NCBI GenBank assembly: GCA_025504975.1
Contig: JANUWI010000002.1
Span: forward strand, 2,294,001-2,358,000
Source of the DNA: Plenodomus lindquistii
Lineage: Eukaryota; Ascomycota; Dothideomycetes; Pleosporales; Leptosphaeriaceae
DNA length: 64,000 nucleotides
Direction of reading: 5' to 3'
Part shown: in pieces, positions 41,292-52,516 of the stretch
How positions within the stretch are numbered: the first letter of the stretch is position 1
Layout of the letters: each line of letters opens with the position of its first letter
Made by a program: the position numbers and the translations under genes
Notes under the pieces: generated by a model
What the model was told of the DNA's origin: nothing
The model's input: the letters and a program-made list of their open reading frames with translations, nothing else
Database searches by the model: none

Positions 41292-44200
41292 CTTCGCTCG
41301 TATTGTGGTGCTCTTTCACCGATGTTTAACGTTGCGATTAGGCTGATCGTATAGTGGATTAGTTTTTGTAATGTAAGGCTTATGCTAGAAAACAGTATAG
41401 ATTGCGTGAGACGTATTACAGTGCAAAGTAATAGTCAAGATGAAGAGCGTTTTCTCCAACGCGACCCCACAGGCCTGACCCCACACACACACACGTAGCA
41501 TCGCCGCTTCCACAGCGCTCACGACTTTGATGGTCCCATTAATGGAGCTTGGCCCAAAACTGGCCAATCATTGATGAAACCGAATGGGTCTGTCGGCGTT
41601 TCACGTCGAGGGCGCGTTTTGGCAGCGTTGCAGAGTGGTGAGCATGCAACTGCCGATGGAGTCTGGGAGGGGTAGCGGGCAAGAGCGGACTTTGAGCGTC
41701 GCCGATTCGCTACTTGTGTTGACGGCGCGAGGGGTGACAATGGCCCCGAAGTGGCTTTATAAGTTGACAGTCAGCAAAACTCAAGAACTGACTTTGGAAA
41801 CGATGTTGCAAGTTGGAGAAAGAAGAGGAGCGAGTTTAGGAAGGATTGTTCTTGCGCCTTCCCACTCATCATGTCGTGCGCCATCGGGAGGGAGCATTAC
41901 CCCAGAAAGATCGTATTACACCTCCAACCAGAACATCACGTACTCTATACGCAACGGTGGGAACACCAAAACGAGAGAAACCTCCCGTACTTCCATAAAC
42001 GCTCCATCACAGCTCAACTGTCAGATCACCAAGCACCTTTATCATGACTCACCGATCGTAAACGACGCCATACGATATTCCCATCCTCTCAGACCTACCG
42101 GTTACTTCACGCACATGCATTCCTCACCGATCGACCGGGTGCCATGCGACAACGTGCTCCTTCAGCCCTATGATTTCCAATCTCTCCATCTCACGCACCG
42201 TACCACCATGTGGTACTTTCCCGGCTCTCGCCTATGTGCGACATATCCTAGTTAAACTCGACTCACGGATGAGGTGAGCGCTGCGTAGATGCTATACGTA
42301 GATGGCGACATGTACGTTGCACACATCTCGTCTCGCGTATCCAAAGCTTCTGGATGTGTAATGACGGGATGCGGGTTGTGCGATGGGTCGTGAGATCTAA
42401 ACGAGATCTGTGTCGCGCAGTAATATGCTCGCATACCAACTAGCTGGGTGAGTATATTGCTCGTATCGCCGTTGGAAGCGGGGATACTCGAAGCGACCTG
42501 AAGACGAGGTTCGAGCCATATACACACGAACACGACCTCGGTGTTGCGATACTAAACATAGCTCTCCATCCAGCCCAACCCACTACCACGCCTCATCTGT
42601 CAAAGTTGGCTGCCACGAGTATTGAGAGGCGCAAGCTACCTTGGCTTCTGCCAGCCTTTCCAAAACTCTAATCGTACTCGTCATCACATCCCGTATCATC
42701 CCACGCAATCACCAATACAATCTGTTTCCAAGATACTGGAACGAACGACGTTCGCATAGCCCCTCTTCATGCGAACAGCTTCACCATGCATTACGCGTAA
42801 GTCGTGCACAAGCTAACGGACAAAGTTGCGATTCGCCTCCCATACGTCCATCTGATGTACATCAGTTCTTGACGACTCACGAACGTACTCTACCGGGGCT
42901 CTGCGTGACGAACGAAAAGGCCCGAATCCGTAGCCATGGCCCGAGACGCAGAACATGTGGATGCACGAGCAAGCGATTCTGGTAAGCAGGTTTCTGATCT
43001 GATTAGCTGTAAGATGCCGCGTCAATATCGCGCAAGTAGTCAAATCCATGATGATGAACTCGTTACCATGACTCGGCTCTGGCTTCCATGATACATATCG
43101 GTTTGCAAAAGAGTAGATAGTGGAGTGAGGAGGATAGAGTAATAATCGTGATGTCATGACCATTGGGAAATCTTACGCTTACATTCACCTCTTGCGTCCA
43201 CCATTCCGCTTGCGCTTCCAAGCCACACACATATTCAGCCACTTCCATTTCACCTGCACCCCCTCTAAACATACCTCCATACACGTGATAGTAACCCAAA
43301 CTCCACACCGCGCTTCCCGCCCACAAAACCGCGCGCGCGCAGAGAAATCCCAGAAATCTAGACCCTTTCCCCCAAGCTCGAAGGCCAGCTGAATCATCTC
43401 CCCTCATATCATATCACATCCATATCGTGCACCACCTACTAGCGCAATAGCCTTGACCGCCTCGTCTACACAAGACTGCGCACCTGCGTAAATCACCCTC
43501 CCAGACCATGCAACCCTTTCGCCATGACAGACCCCCTCCACACCGACGCACGCGCACGTTGTGGCTGCGGCCCTAGCGCGTGCGGGGAAGACCAATGAGA
43601 GTGGGGGTGATGGGGTGAGGGGAGGGGAGGGGAGGGGGGTGGGAAGAGGGGTGTCGGAGGGATGCGGGTGGCGACGAGCACAAGCATCCTTGATCCACGT
43701 CGGTAAATCTGGGTGTGGGTTGTTGAAACAATGTGCCAATGAAATGAATGTTTCGTTTCGTTTCGTTTCGTGACTCTGCGTGGAGTGATTGATGGGGCAC
43801 GTTTACTCCACACACCATGCTGTTTTGGTAAAGCATGGGGATTGCGCTCACGAGGGGTGATGGGGATTCGGATTTTAGATATGAGAGTGCTTACACTATC
43901 ATCCGCTGCGGTCCGATCACCCCCTCCGTTCCGTTCGACTTGACTCGTAACAAAGCGACGCGAGACGAGACGAGACGAGACAAAAAGGCGTGCCGATCCC
44001 ATGCATACTGACGGACACTAACCTGATCCCCCATTCTGTCACTCCACATCCACATCCACGTCCATGTCCACAAACCTCCCAAGAAATGTTCGACACCTAG
44101 AGTCCATTGTTCCTAGTTGCAAAGAGTTCCAGACCTCTCGTATCTACACTGTAGGATAGGATGAGTAAACCACCCCCTCACCCCGATCCCATAGTCCACG

Positions 44201-45850
44201 AATCAAATCACAAGACTCCAAGTTGGTGGGAAAAAGTCAAAGTCACCTCTTCCCAGCAAAGTCTTGAATCGCTATCTATCTACCTATCTATCTATTACTC
44301 TAGTGCATTCGACTGAAACGAAGGGTCACAATACCCACGATAGCAAAAAAATGGTGATCAGAAGCGGTGTACATATCCATATATCGCACTACGCGCGCCA
44401 CGCGCCCACTTTGAATCGCACCATGTAGGGATTCATCAAACGGCACACTAAACGCTAGTACACGCACCCGGCGCATGTCGTAAAGTAGACTAAAACAAAA
44501 CATGCCCGTTACGGCTCTAGTCGAGTGGGAACGACTGTGATCAGCATCACTCACACTTACGCTAGGGGACTGTACTATAGAGTACTGTAAACTGCTGCAG
44601 AGTAGCGGAGAGGAGGGGGAGAGGAGAATACCGACTCCACTGATCCCATCCCTATCCTACACCTACCTAATCCTGTTCGCAGCCTGATCTCCGCGAGTGG
44701 AGACACACGGACGGGTCCCTGCTGCGATCGTCGCTCATCCCATCCCCATACCATCTGTTTGGACGTTGTTTGATCAGCCGTGCATTCACGTTCATTGTTG
44801 TAGACTGAGACTGGGTGTAGATGGGTCTAACATGCCCTCGAATCTGTCACGTCAGGTAGAGTAGACTATCTACGCGCCCATACACACATGCGCACTACCC
44901 TACCCTACCCTACGCTTCCCTGCATCTACTCTATTCTAACCCGTCATGCACATATCGCAGCAGCCAATCCGCGGCGTTGCTTACTCCCATGCGCACCCCG
45001 AGAGGTTTTGCTAGGAAGGCCGTAGATTATCGGGCCAGGCCCTTTTGTGTCGTGTAGAGTGCTACTCCTACTTGTCGTTTGGTTTGAGCACGAGGCTGGT
45101 CGGTGGACAAGAGAAGGGAAAGAAGGCCGGGCGAGAGTTATTCATACATGCCTACTCTATTCGTATCTGAGACATGCTTAATCGATCACACTCACTCACT
45201 CACTCACACTCGTAATTATGGTTATGATGTTGATGCGCTGCGGAAAGTGGGCTAGCTATATTACACTACACTACACAACTGACATCATGAACTAGATGGC
45301 ATATAAGTACGGGAACAACAACGAGTCATGTCCATATCCATATCCATATCCATATCCATCAGAGTAGCGGTGTAAATCACGCCAAAGAATTCCAAGTCAT
45401 TCGATACTCTACTCCTTACATTCCTCAAAATCCAACAAGGGCAGCAAGCGCGAGTGTACTTGTTCATACATAGTTCATACTTGTGGGTTCAAAAAACTTG
45501 GAAAGTGTGGCGCGCTAGATAACCGTCTGAACGGTGGAATCTCACGCGTGAGGTATGGGTGGATGGGTGGATGTGAGCATGTGATCAAAGAATACGCAAG
45601 ATCTTTCCCTGGACCTTGGAATGAGGCCTGCGGGGTTCTCTGGAAAGTGTGGCGGAGGGAAAGCGGAGCGTGACGAGTGGACGTGATTGACCGGACGATC
45701 ATTTGGACCCTTGGCGATCGGGTGTGCCATTATTTTTGTCGGAGTACAACGCGCGTCGCGTCGACTTTATATGTACTGTACTGTATGCTTGATTGCATAC
45801 CTACCTGCAACTCACCCTACGATTATCCGTGAAGCCCGCACAGTAAAGTG
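41292..45850. other. Long gene-poor region with microsatellites
   Basis: 4.6 kb without a supportable gene. Open frames of up to 223 codons (41584-42255, +) show no domain and no exon-like structure. It has many short tandem repeats, including TTTCG x4 near 43750, GAGAC x4 near 43970, TATC-type near 44275 and a six-base TATCCA array at 45331-45360. It may hold noncoding transcripts or distal regulation of sft2; I cannot show either. Confidence 0.45.
45331..45360. repeat. TATCCA hexanucleotide repeat
   Basis: About five units of TCCATA in the gene-poor region, not in a supported gene. Confidence 0.85.
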
Positions 45851-47528
45851 CTAATTGTTCATCCACGCAGCAGCGCGGTTCCCTCCAAAGCGCGCCGCAA
45901 ACCGCAAACCAGTGGAGCCCATGGGAAAGTACGAAACAACGTACCAGAGCAGGCAAACCAGCTGCGCAATGACCGCGATGAAAGTCAGGATAGTGCTGTG
46001 GAGCTAGTCACGCGGGCGTCTGTCAGTGAAGATGAACTAGTGGGACGGTAATCGATAAGAACTGGTGTGGTGTGGGGGTGGGGAACAGGGTTCCGTGTGG
46101 GATGCGACAGGGTTCAATAATTTGAAAGGGTTGTCGGAGGGCTGCCGGGGTGCGGGCAAAGACTTACACGGAGAGAGAAAATGAGCGTCAATACAATGCT
46201 ACCAAAATAAGTAGCCGTAAACGGAAGTCTCGGGCCAGAGATCAAATGTTGGACTGTGGCAATCGAGATCAGCAAGATTGTTCATCGAAGAGGTCATGTC
46301 TAATGTTAGAATGAGGCGTGCTTACGGTATTGAATGGGGCCCATCAAGACACCCCAAGCTGCTAGAAAGAGCAGGCTGCCCATGGACCATCTGTAATCGG
46401 AACTAGTGGTTAGCGCTAGGACTGCTTGGGTAATGCGCATGAATCTTGGCAATAGTCGTCGAATCTAGGTAGAGGCCTTGTTCTGCACCCTGCAGCGCGC
46501 CGAACCTTGAAGCCGCATGATCGCTGAAGAGGGTCCACCGGCGATCTTGCAGAGACTAAAGAGGTCATGGACTCTATTCGTCACCGCCCCGACCGCAGTC
46601 GGTCAATGAGGCCGAAACCTCAAAGAAGTGCATGAGTTCGCATAGCCGTCCCGGAGGACAAATGCGGTATGCGATCTGCCTTGTATGACTAGCCACTCAA
46701 AAGGGCTGCCTGCAGGACGAGCATGACTGATCAAAAGGCAACGAGAAGACCGACTCACAGGATAGCAAACTTGCGCGGCTTTACAATGAAAAGGGGGGTG
46801 AACATGATTCCAATACTGGTAGCAAACATGGCCGCGGCTGCCAGTAGAAGGCCACCGAATACGAGCAGTCGGTCCCACCGACTCACTGTGCGTACGAGTT
46901 AGCACAATTCGTATGTTTCAAAGCCAAACTGGATATGCAGGTGTCCTGCATCCGCGCAGTAACGCAGGAACTCCCTTCAGTCACGTCGACTGGCGTGGCG
47001 CAACCAAGTGAAGAAGTGTAGGACCAGATGACAGTGGCAGGTCTCGGATGCCCTAGAGTCCCACCCTGCTAGATGCAAATTCCGTGATTACCATGATTGA
47101 AGTGGGCAAAGAGAAACAAGGACGCTGGCTGTGCGGGTGAGACTAGCTTCGCTATATTGTCTCTTGATGACATCACGAGGCCCAGCTGCTCGTGCTGGTG
47201 CCCAAACAGCCCATGCACCAGGCGATCTTGGCCGGTGGAAACGCGACGAAGACGCGTCAGGAAGCTCGCATCCATTTTGCCACTGTATGAGAAATGCAGA
47301 CTTACGCGCAAACCAGCCCTCCTCCTCCTCTCTCCGTGTGGGTGCAGGCAGCGGGGCACCAGGGTTCGTCTCTGTAATGGGCAGCCTAACATAGCCACCG
47401 GCACCAAAAGGGTTCAGGTTCTGAAGTCTGCCCAGCACCGAGGGCGACGAGGTGTTGGCGGGGGCGTCTGCTTCTCGTCTGCTCCAGCCCAGCGAGCCCA
47501 TGGAATCGCGGAACGAAGCGGAAGCCAT
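45851..47528 (-). CDS. SFT2: Sft2-type vesicle transport protein
   Basis: Golgi tetraspanning membrane protein needed, redundantly with Got1, for fusion of endosome-derived vesicles with the late Golgi. Five exons (47528-47306, 46885-46759, 46390-46326, 46253-46168, 46003-45851) give 217 residues, a normal length. Conserved pieces in order: SVLGRLQNLNPFGAGGYVRL, EEEEGWFALSRWDRLLVFGG, two membrane helices around FATSIGIMFTPLFIVKPRKF, AILWSMGSLLFLAAWGVLMG, LISGPRLPFTAAY-like SGPRLPFTATYFGSIVLTLI, LHSTILTFIAVIAQLV and the end WYVVSYFPMGSTGLRFAARF. The phases agree at all four junctions. Introns 1 and 2 are 420 and 368 nt, much longer than the local norm. Confidence 0.93.
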
Positions 47529-47870
47529 GTCGGGTGTGAAGATGTCGAAGTTGTGTGAAGAGAGCACGAGGTGCTAGCGTGTCCCCAAGATTGAGTGTCG
47601 AGATAGGAGGCAGATGGAAACCAGCAGAAACAAGCTTGGGGTGCAGTGGGGTACCAAGGAAGCTTTGCAGGAAGCCGCAGCAGGCGACACTTGGATGTGC
47701 AGGCCCGGGTGTGGCTAGGTAACCACTGCGAGGGCGAGGGCCAGGCGCTGAGTGGAGCCGTCGGCGCAGGCTGGGGGATTGCCGGGCAGCGGGGGTGTGG
47801 CTTGCGCGCGCGTGTGTGTGTGTGTGTGTGTATGTGTACGCGAGTAGTGTCTCCTGTCCACGGCGGCGGA

Positions 47871-47930
47871 AGGGTGGTGGTAGGGGTGGTAGGGGTGGTA
47901 GGGGTGGTAAGGGTGGTGGTGGAAGTGGTG
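47871..47930. repeat. GGTGGTAGG minisatellite
   Basis: Imperfect array of a 9-nt unit (GTGGTAGGG), about four to five copies, upstream of sft2. Confidence 0.75.
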
Positions 47931-48037
47931 GTGCTGGGCTGCGAGTGCGGACCGCGGAGGATTTCGTGCAGATGATCTCCCAGCGCGGTAGCAGACCGAC
48001 GTCCAATGACGGGGGTCAGACAAGCGTCTCAGACAGA

Positions 48038-48080
48038 GGGGACTAGAGGGACTAGAGGGACTAGAGGGACTAGAGGGACT
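48038..48080. repeat. GACTAGAGG minisatellite
   Basis: Almost five perfect copies of the 9-nt unit GGACTAGAG between sft2 and the bHLH gene. Confidence 0.85.
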
Positions 48081-48270
48081 GGTGCGCGAGGCGGGTGACG
48101 CGACGGCGAGGGTGCAGGCGTGCCAGGACAGGCAGTCGCGATGGAGCCGGGGGAACGAGTCCGTGGCGGCAATGATTGGCTGGCGGGGGGCAGCGACAAG
48201 GTGTGAGCAGGGACTGTAGGTAGAGGCAGTGTGTGGAGGATGTGTGGGAGGGTGTGGGCGTGGGCGTAAT

Positions 48271-48300
48271 GGTGGTTGTGGTGGTTGTGGTGGTTGTGGT
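48271..48300. repeat. GGTGGTTGT minisatellite
   Basis: Just over three perfect copies of a 9-nt unit; the third 9-nt array in 450 nt. Confidence 0.8.
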
Positions 48301-49468
48301 GAGGACTAGGTAAGCAAGCAGTTGATTGCCATGCATCAACATGTGCAAGTTAGTGTAGTCGAGTTGGATAGCCATGGCCTCGTCCAACTACCACACCCAC
48401 TCTCTCCTAGCGCTGCATCGCCTTCGGCAGCGACATGTTGCTGCTCCATGGCCTGCTCAAACCACCCTCAGCTACTAGTGAGTCACAGCACCTGGCTGCT
48501 GCTGGGGGGAGCTGAGACACACTTGCACTTGCACTTCCGCGAGTGACCCTCCCTCCTCTGAGCCTACCCTGGCCATCAAGGTGGGTGATGATGGCCGCAG
48601 GACCAGGGTGCACGTTCAGAACAGAGCCACACTCGACTCCACGCTGAGGCTAAGGCGGACGGGCGAGCATACCTCGTCGTAGAGAGCCGCGTCTTGCTGC
48701 GAACCACCATGTATATTATGCTGCGCCGCCGCGTCCCTCGTAGGCCCAATAGATGCTCCTTTCCATTCTCTTGCTGCATTGGACGGACTAATTCCAATCT
48801 AACATCAACTCCCTCTCCAACTCCCTCTCCTCCCACTCCCTCTCCCACTCCCTCTCCAACTTGCCCTTGCCCTTCGCCTCGTGTACTCACTCTAATCTGC
48901 GGACCATCGCGGGCCGGGCTTCCCTCACACTGCCTCTGTGCCCCGTACGCTTGCATACGTCACTCCAATCTCGTCTTACAGCGGCTGCCGCCATCGCCGC
49001 ACCAGACACGGCAGACTCGCACCGCTGCACCGCATCGCCAGGCCTCGCTTTCTTTTGCTCGGTTGTCGCGCCCCCGCTGCCAGGCCACTTTGCGCCAAAC
49101 GCCCTGATTCGCCGCCGACGCCGCCGCTTGGCAGCCCCGTTAGCGACACCAACTCTCTGACCGCCTCCGGCCTTCCAAGGGCCTGTCGTCTCCTGCGAGA
49201 GCGCGCGCTGCTGCTGCTGCTACTGCAAACCTCGCCCTCTCGTCTCGCCGTGTGCTGCAAACACACAGCACACTGCCTGTTGCACCGCCGCACCCTTGTC
49301 CTGCGCCCATTGGCACCCTTGACCCTCCCCGCATACACCGACATCTGCTACTGAGTACTCATACTACCACATCCCACATCTACGCTCCTGTCGCACAAGG
49401 CCCCCCAAAGCGTACCCCTCCCGCCACCCTGCCCTCTTCACCTCTGCGCCGCACCTTTGCCCGCACCC

Positions 49469-49541
49469 AGAGCAGAGCAGAGCAGAGCAGAGCAGAGCAG
49501 AGCAGAGCAGAGCAGAGCAGAGCAGAGCAGAGCAGAGCAGA
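49469..49541. repeat. AGAGC pentanucleotide microsatellite
   Basis: About 14.5 perfect tandem copies of AGAGC (73 nt). A five-base unit is translated in three frames as QSRAE-type repeats, so the overlapping open frames on both strands are a by-product. Confidence 0.95.
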
Positions 49542-49803
49542 CCGGCGCATCCCGCTCTCACCTCAGCATCGCCCTCAAAGGACCCTTTCCTTTCCTCCCT
49601 GTCCGACCGCCCCACCACGCCCTGCCTCGACAAGTTTGCTACCACTTGAACCGCAGCAGGTAGCCGCAATTCGAGCCACTGCAACTGCTACCGCTACCAC
49701 TCTGACTACCACCACTCTCCAAATTTCCAGGTTCTGTGGGTGTCAGTCTGGTCGCGACTGCCCCAATCCAAGAAGCGAGGTGAGTCAAGCCCAAGAGTGC
49801 CTT

Positions 49804-49838
49804 CCACTACCACCACCACCACCACCACCACCACCACC
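49804..49838. repeat. CCA trinucleotide repeat
   Basis: About eleven CCA/CAC units in the presumed 5' leader of the bHLH gene. Confidence 0.85.
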
Positions 49839-50839
49839 TCAACCACCACCACAACCACAGCCACTATTGCTTCAGCTCGGGCCGCAAAGAATCGCCAAAA
49901 CGATACTGCGGGCTCGGTGCGACTGTTTCGCTTCTTCTGTCCCCCTGTACCACCGTCTCCAGACCATCGGGGTGCTGCACGGCCGTCGTCCGCTGTCGCT
50001 CGCCTCGCTGGTTACCACCTGTGCGCCACAACTCATGCATCCTACCCTACAACCGCCCAACACTTGATTATTGTGGACTGTGCGCTGACCCGTCTCCCTC
50101 AGCATCTATTCAGAGCCGCAGCCACGAGCGCCCACCTCAACTTGCAGCCAAAGAGTCCCGCATTCGGACTCCTGCCCCCTCGCCCGCCCTGTTCCTTCTG
50201 TCAAGATCCATCCCTTGGAATCCCCTCTCGTCACGGCGGTATCAGCTAGTCCGAGCAGCGTACGAGCATAACCGGCCGAAAAAGAAGAGTGTCTGGTGAG
50301 CACCCTCTCTAGAAAAGACCCCCTTTCTACTAGTCGACCAGCGGACCTAACATTGCATCCCCAGACAAACCACTAGCCTCCTTCCATATCTATAGGAGGC
50401 TTGCTAGGCTTATCAGGCATCACAAGTGAAGTCGCTAGCTTGCTCCAGCGTCCTTGTGCACATTTGATAGCAAGCGTCTGCCAGACCCTTATAGGCACAC
50501 AGACCGTCTCGTGCTGCAATCATCCTGCAAGCCTACGAGTGCATTCCTTAGTCATTTGGCTGGGTCGAAGACAGATCGTTTCAGATCCAAAGGTTCGGCA
50601 CCAGCATCGGCCCTCGGCCTCACACTTCCACATTCCTGGGTTCACTGCAACCTCTAGTATGCCAAAGCCTAGTAAGTACGCCTCTTGTCACATCCCCACC
50701 CTGCACTGTCATGAGAACAACCCGTCAGTGCGCCCAACTCTCTTATAACACCTTCTTCTATTCCATGTCTCCATCTTCCATCCACTCTTCCTACCGTCAC
50801 TCTATCGTCATCCCCCCCCCCCGCATTGTCATTTCCAAC

Positions 50840-52516
50840 ATGTACTACGAATCTATACTGACTGTCCCTCAAGCGGACTCTTTCTTCACTCCTCCATCTT
50901 CCTACTCTCCCCAGAAGACTCTCGCGAGGCTGGACCTTGGATTGGACTCCCCCTCTGACGACGTGTTAGACGCTGATATCTTCAACATGACTGGCACAGG
51001 ATCACCTCAGCCGTTCATCAAAGAAGAGGTAGACGACATGTCTTTCAACACAAACAGGTTCGTTGGTCACAACGGCTTTGATATGAACCAACAGTACGCC
51101 AACGCTCAGTTTGGATCCGGCCACGACAATGTCAACCCGTCCGAGCTCAACATGAGCCAAAGCATGATGGGTGGTCAATTTGGCTCCACCAGCTACATTC
51201 AGGGCGCTGCAGGCATTGCCGATGATGAGCTTGCAGACTCCCTGGGTGGTGGCTATGATCAACAACAAAACTACAACGCATTTGGCCATGGCAATACCAA
51301 CCACCAGGATTACTACCAAAGCCACAACAACAACAACAACCCCTCGATCAACCAGATCTATTCCAACACACCTGATGATCTACCAATCCAAAGCCCCTTT
51401 GTTCATCCTGGTGCCTTCGACTTCAACCAGTATCACACGCCCTCTCGGATGAACTTTCCTGGTAGCATGCCAAATGCTATGCGACCGGCACGAGCCTCTA
51501 TGAGCAGACATGCTTCGGACAGTCGCACGCCAATGTCGCCAAAGACCCCGGGCATGGGACAGCTCAACATTGGTACACCTGATTCGGGCAACTTTACTAC
51601 CCAGCCTATCATGGCCAATACGCGTGGTGGGCACAAGTCAACCGTTTCCATGTCCAACCCAGGTAGCATGCCGTGGGAAGGCACTCCAGGGAGCCCACAC
51701 TCCTGGATCGACTCGCCTGCATCGCCTCACACTGCCACCATGCATCACCAACAGATTGCCGATGTCTTGCACTCGGGCAAGCACAGCTCGCTACCTGCAA
51801 AGGTCGATATCGGCCAGACACAAGACGCAAAGAAGCGTCGTCGTCGCGAATCACACAATCTGGTCGAGCGTCGTCGTAGGGACAACATCAATGAGCGCAT
51901 CCATGACCTGTCTCGTCTCGTGCCTCAGCATCGTCTTGAAGACGAGAAGATCCGCAAGCACATTAGCAACAATGGACCCATGTCACCCACCATGGGCGCC
52001 AGTGGTATGTCTCCACCGCAAGCGACATCGCTATTGGCTGGCGGTAGCGGGAGACGAGCTGCCGGTAACATTACACAAGGTCTGCCGATCGAGGACAAAG
52101 ACAAGGGTCCCAACAAAGGAGACATCCTCAACGGTGCTGTCAGCTGGACCCGTGACTTGATGTGGATGTTGCACAAGAAGATCCAAGAGTGCGACGAGTT
52201 GGCTGCACGCCTTCAACAAGCCACTGGTGAGGAATGGTCCACTGAGCAGACCGAAGACGAGAAGCGAATGAAGACTGAGATCATGGAGGCACTCGAAAAG
52301 AATGGTACTGGCACCTTCAGATATTCCAGGGGACCAGGATCCGGTCTGCGAGTACCAAACCATACCAACCTTGCTGGCGAGCCTGTCACTGGCATCTCGC
52401 CACAGAGTCTTAGCCCAGGCATGCAGAGCACTGGCAGTGGTTCTGGTTCGAACCAGCAGTACTGGACCAACCAGAGTTTGAAGGAAGAAGATGAGTACGG
52501 CATGGACATGGGCTAA
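50840..52516 (+). CDS. bHLH transcription factor, Rtg3-like
   Basis: Nuclear DNA-binding regulator. 558 residues from the ATG at 50840; the frame is open to an ATG at 50711, but those 43 codons cross a CT-rich stretch with a run of 11 C and look like leader. The N-terminal two thirds is disordered: MYYESILTVPQADSFFTPPS, an acidic FIKEEVDDM, and Asn/Gln/Ser-rich stretches. The bHLH begins at the basic region KKRRRRESHNLVERRRRDNI, helix 1 NERIHDLSRLVPQH, then a loop of about 65 residues, and helix 2 PNKGDILNGAVSWTRDLMWM. The basic region (SHNLVERRRRDNINERI) and PNKGxIL are those of the Rtg3/MITF class that bind E-boxes. Rtg3 in yeast drives the retrograde and nitrogen response; a similar role here is only inference. 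Confidence 0.9.
   Translation: MYYESILTVPQADSFFTPPSSYSPQKTLARLDLGLDSPSDDVLDADIFNMTGTGSPQPFIKEEVDDMSFNTNRFVGHNGFDMNQQYANAQFGSGHDNVNPSELNMSQSMMGGQFGSTSYIQGAAGIADDELADSLGGGYDQQQNYNAFGHGNTNHQDYYQSHNNNNNPSINQIYSNTPDDLPIQSPFVHPGAFDFNQYHTPSRMNFPGSMPNAMRPARASMSRHASDSRTPMSPKTPGMGQLNIGTPDSGNFTTQPIMANTRGGHKSTVSMSNPGSMPWEGTPGSPHSWIDSPASPHTATMHHQQIADVLHSGKHSSLPAKVDIGQTQDAKKRRRRESHNLVERRRRDNINERIHDLSRLVPQHRLEDEKIRKHISNNGPMSPTMGASGMSPPQATSLLAGGSGRRAAGNITQGLPIEDKDKGPNKGDILNGAVSWTRDLMWMLHKKIQECDELAARLQQATGEEWSTEQTEDEKRMKTEIMEALEKNGTGTFRYSRGPGSGLRVPNHTNLAGEPVTGISPQSLSPGMQSTGSGSGSNQQYWTNQSLKEEDEYGMDMG

Larger units (their letters stand above)
47529..50839. other. Long divergent upstream region of sft2 and the bHLH gene
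   Basis: 3.3 kb between divergent genes, pyrimidine-rich on the plus strand towards the bHLH gene and full of short tandem repeats (listed separately). It probably contains a long, possibly spliced 5' leader for the bHLH mRNA: GTGAGT and GTAAGT donor-like sites occur at 49782, 50297 and 50674. Open frames here, such as 49252-50067, are driven by the repeats and are not convincing proteins. A run of 11 C lies at 50812-50822. Confidence 0.45.

Noticed and set aside
41584..42255. 223-codon plus-strand frame
   Set aside because: No domain, unlikely composition, in a repeat-rich gap; no flanking exons.
44898..44915. CCCTA repeats as a telomere-like sequence
   Set aside because: Only three five-base TACCC units, not the TTAGGG fungal telomere repeat.
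49252..50067. 271-codon frame with repeated QSRAE units
   Set aside because: Produced by the AGAGC microsatellite, which stays open in every frame; the opposite strand is open too.
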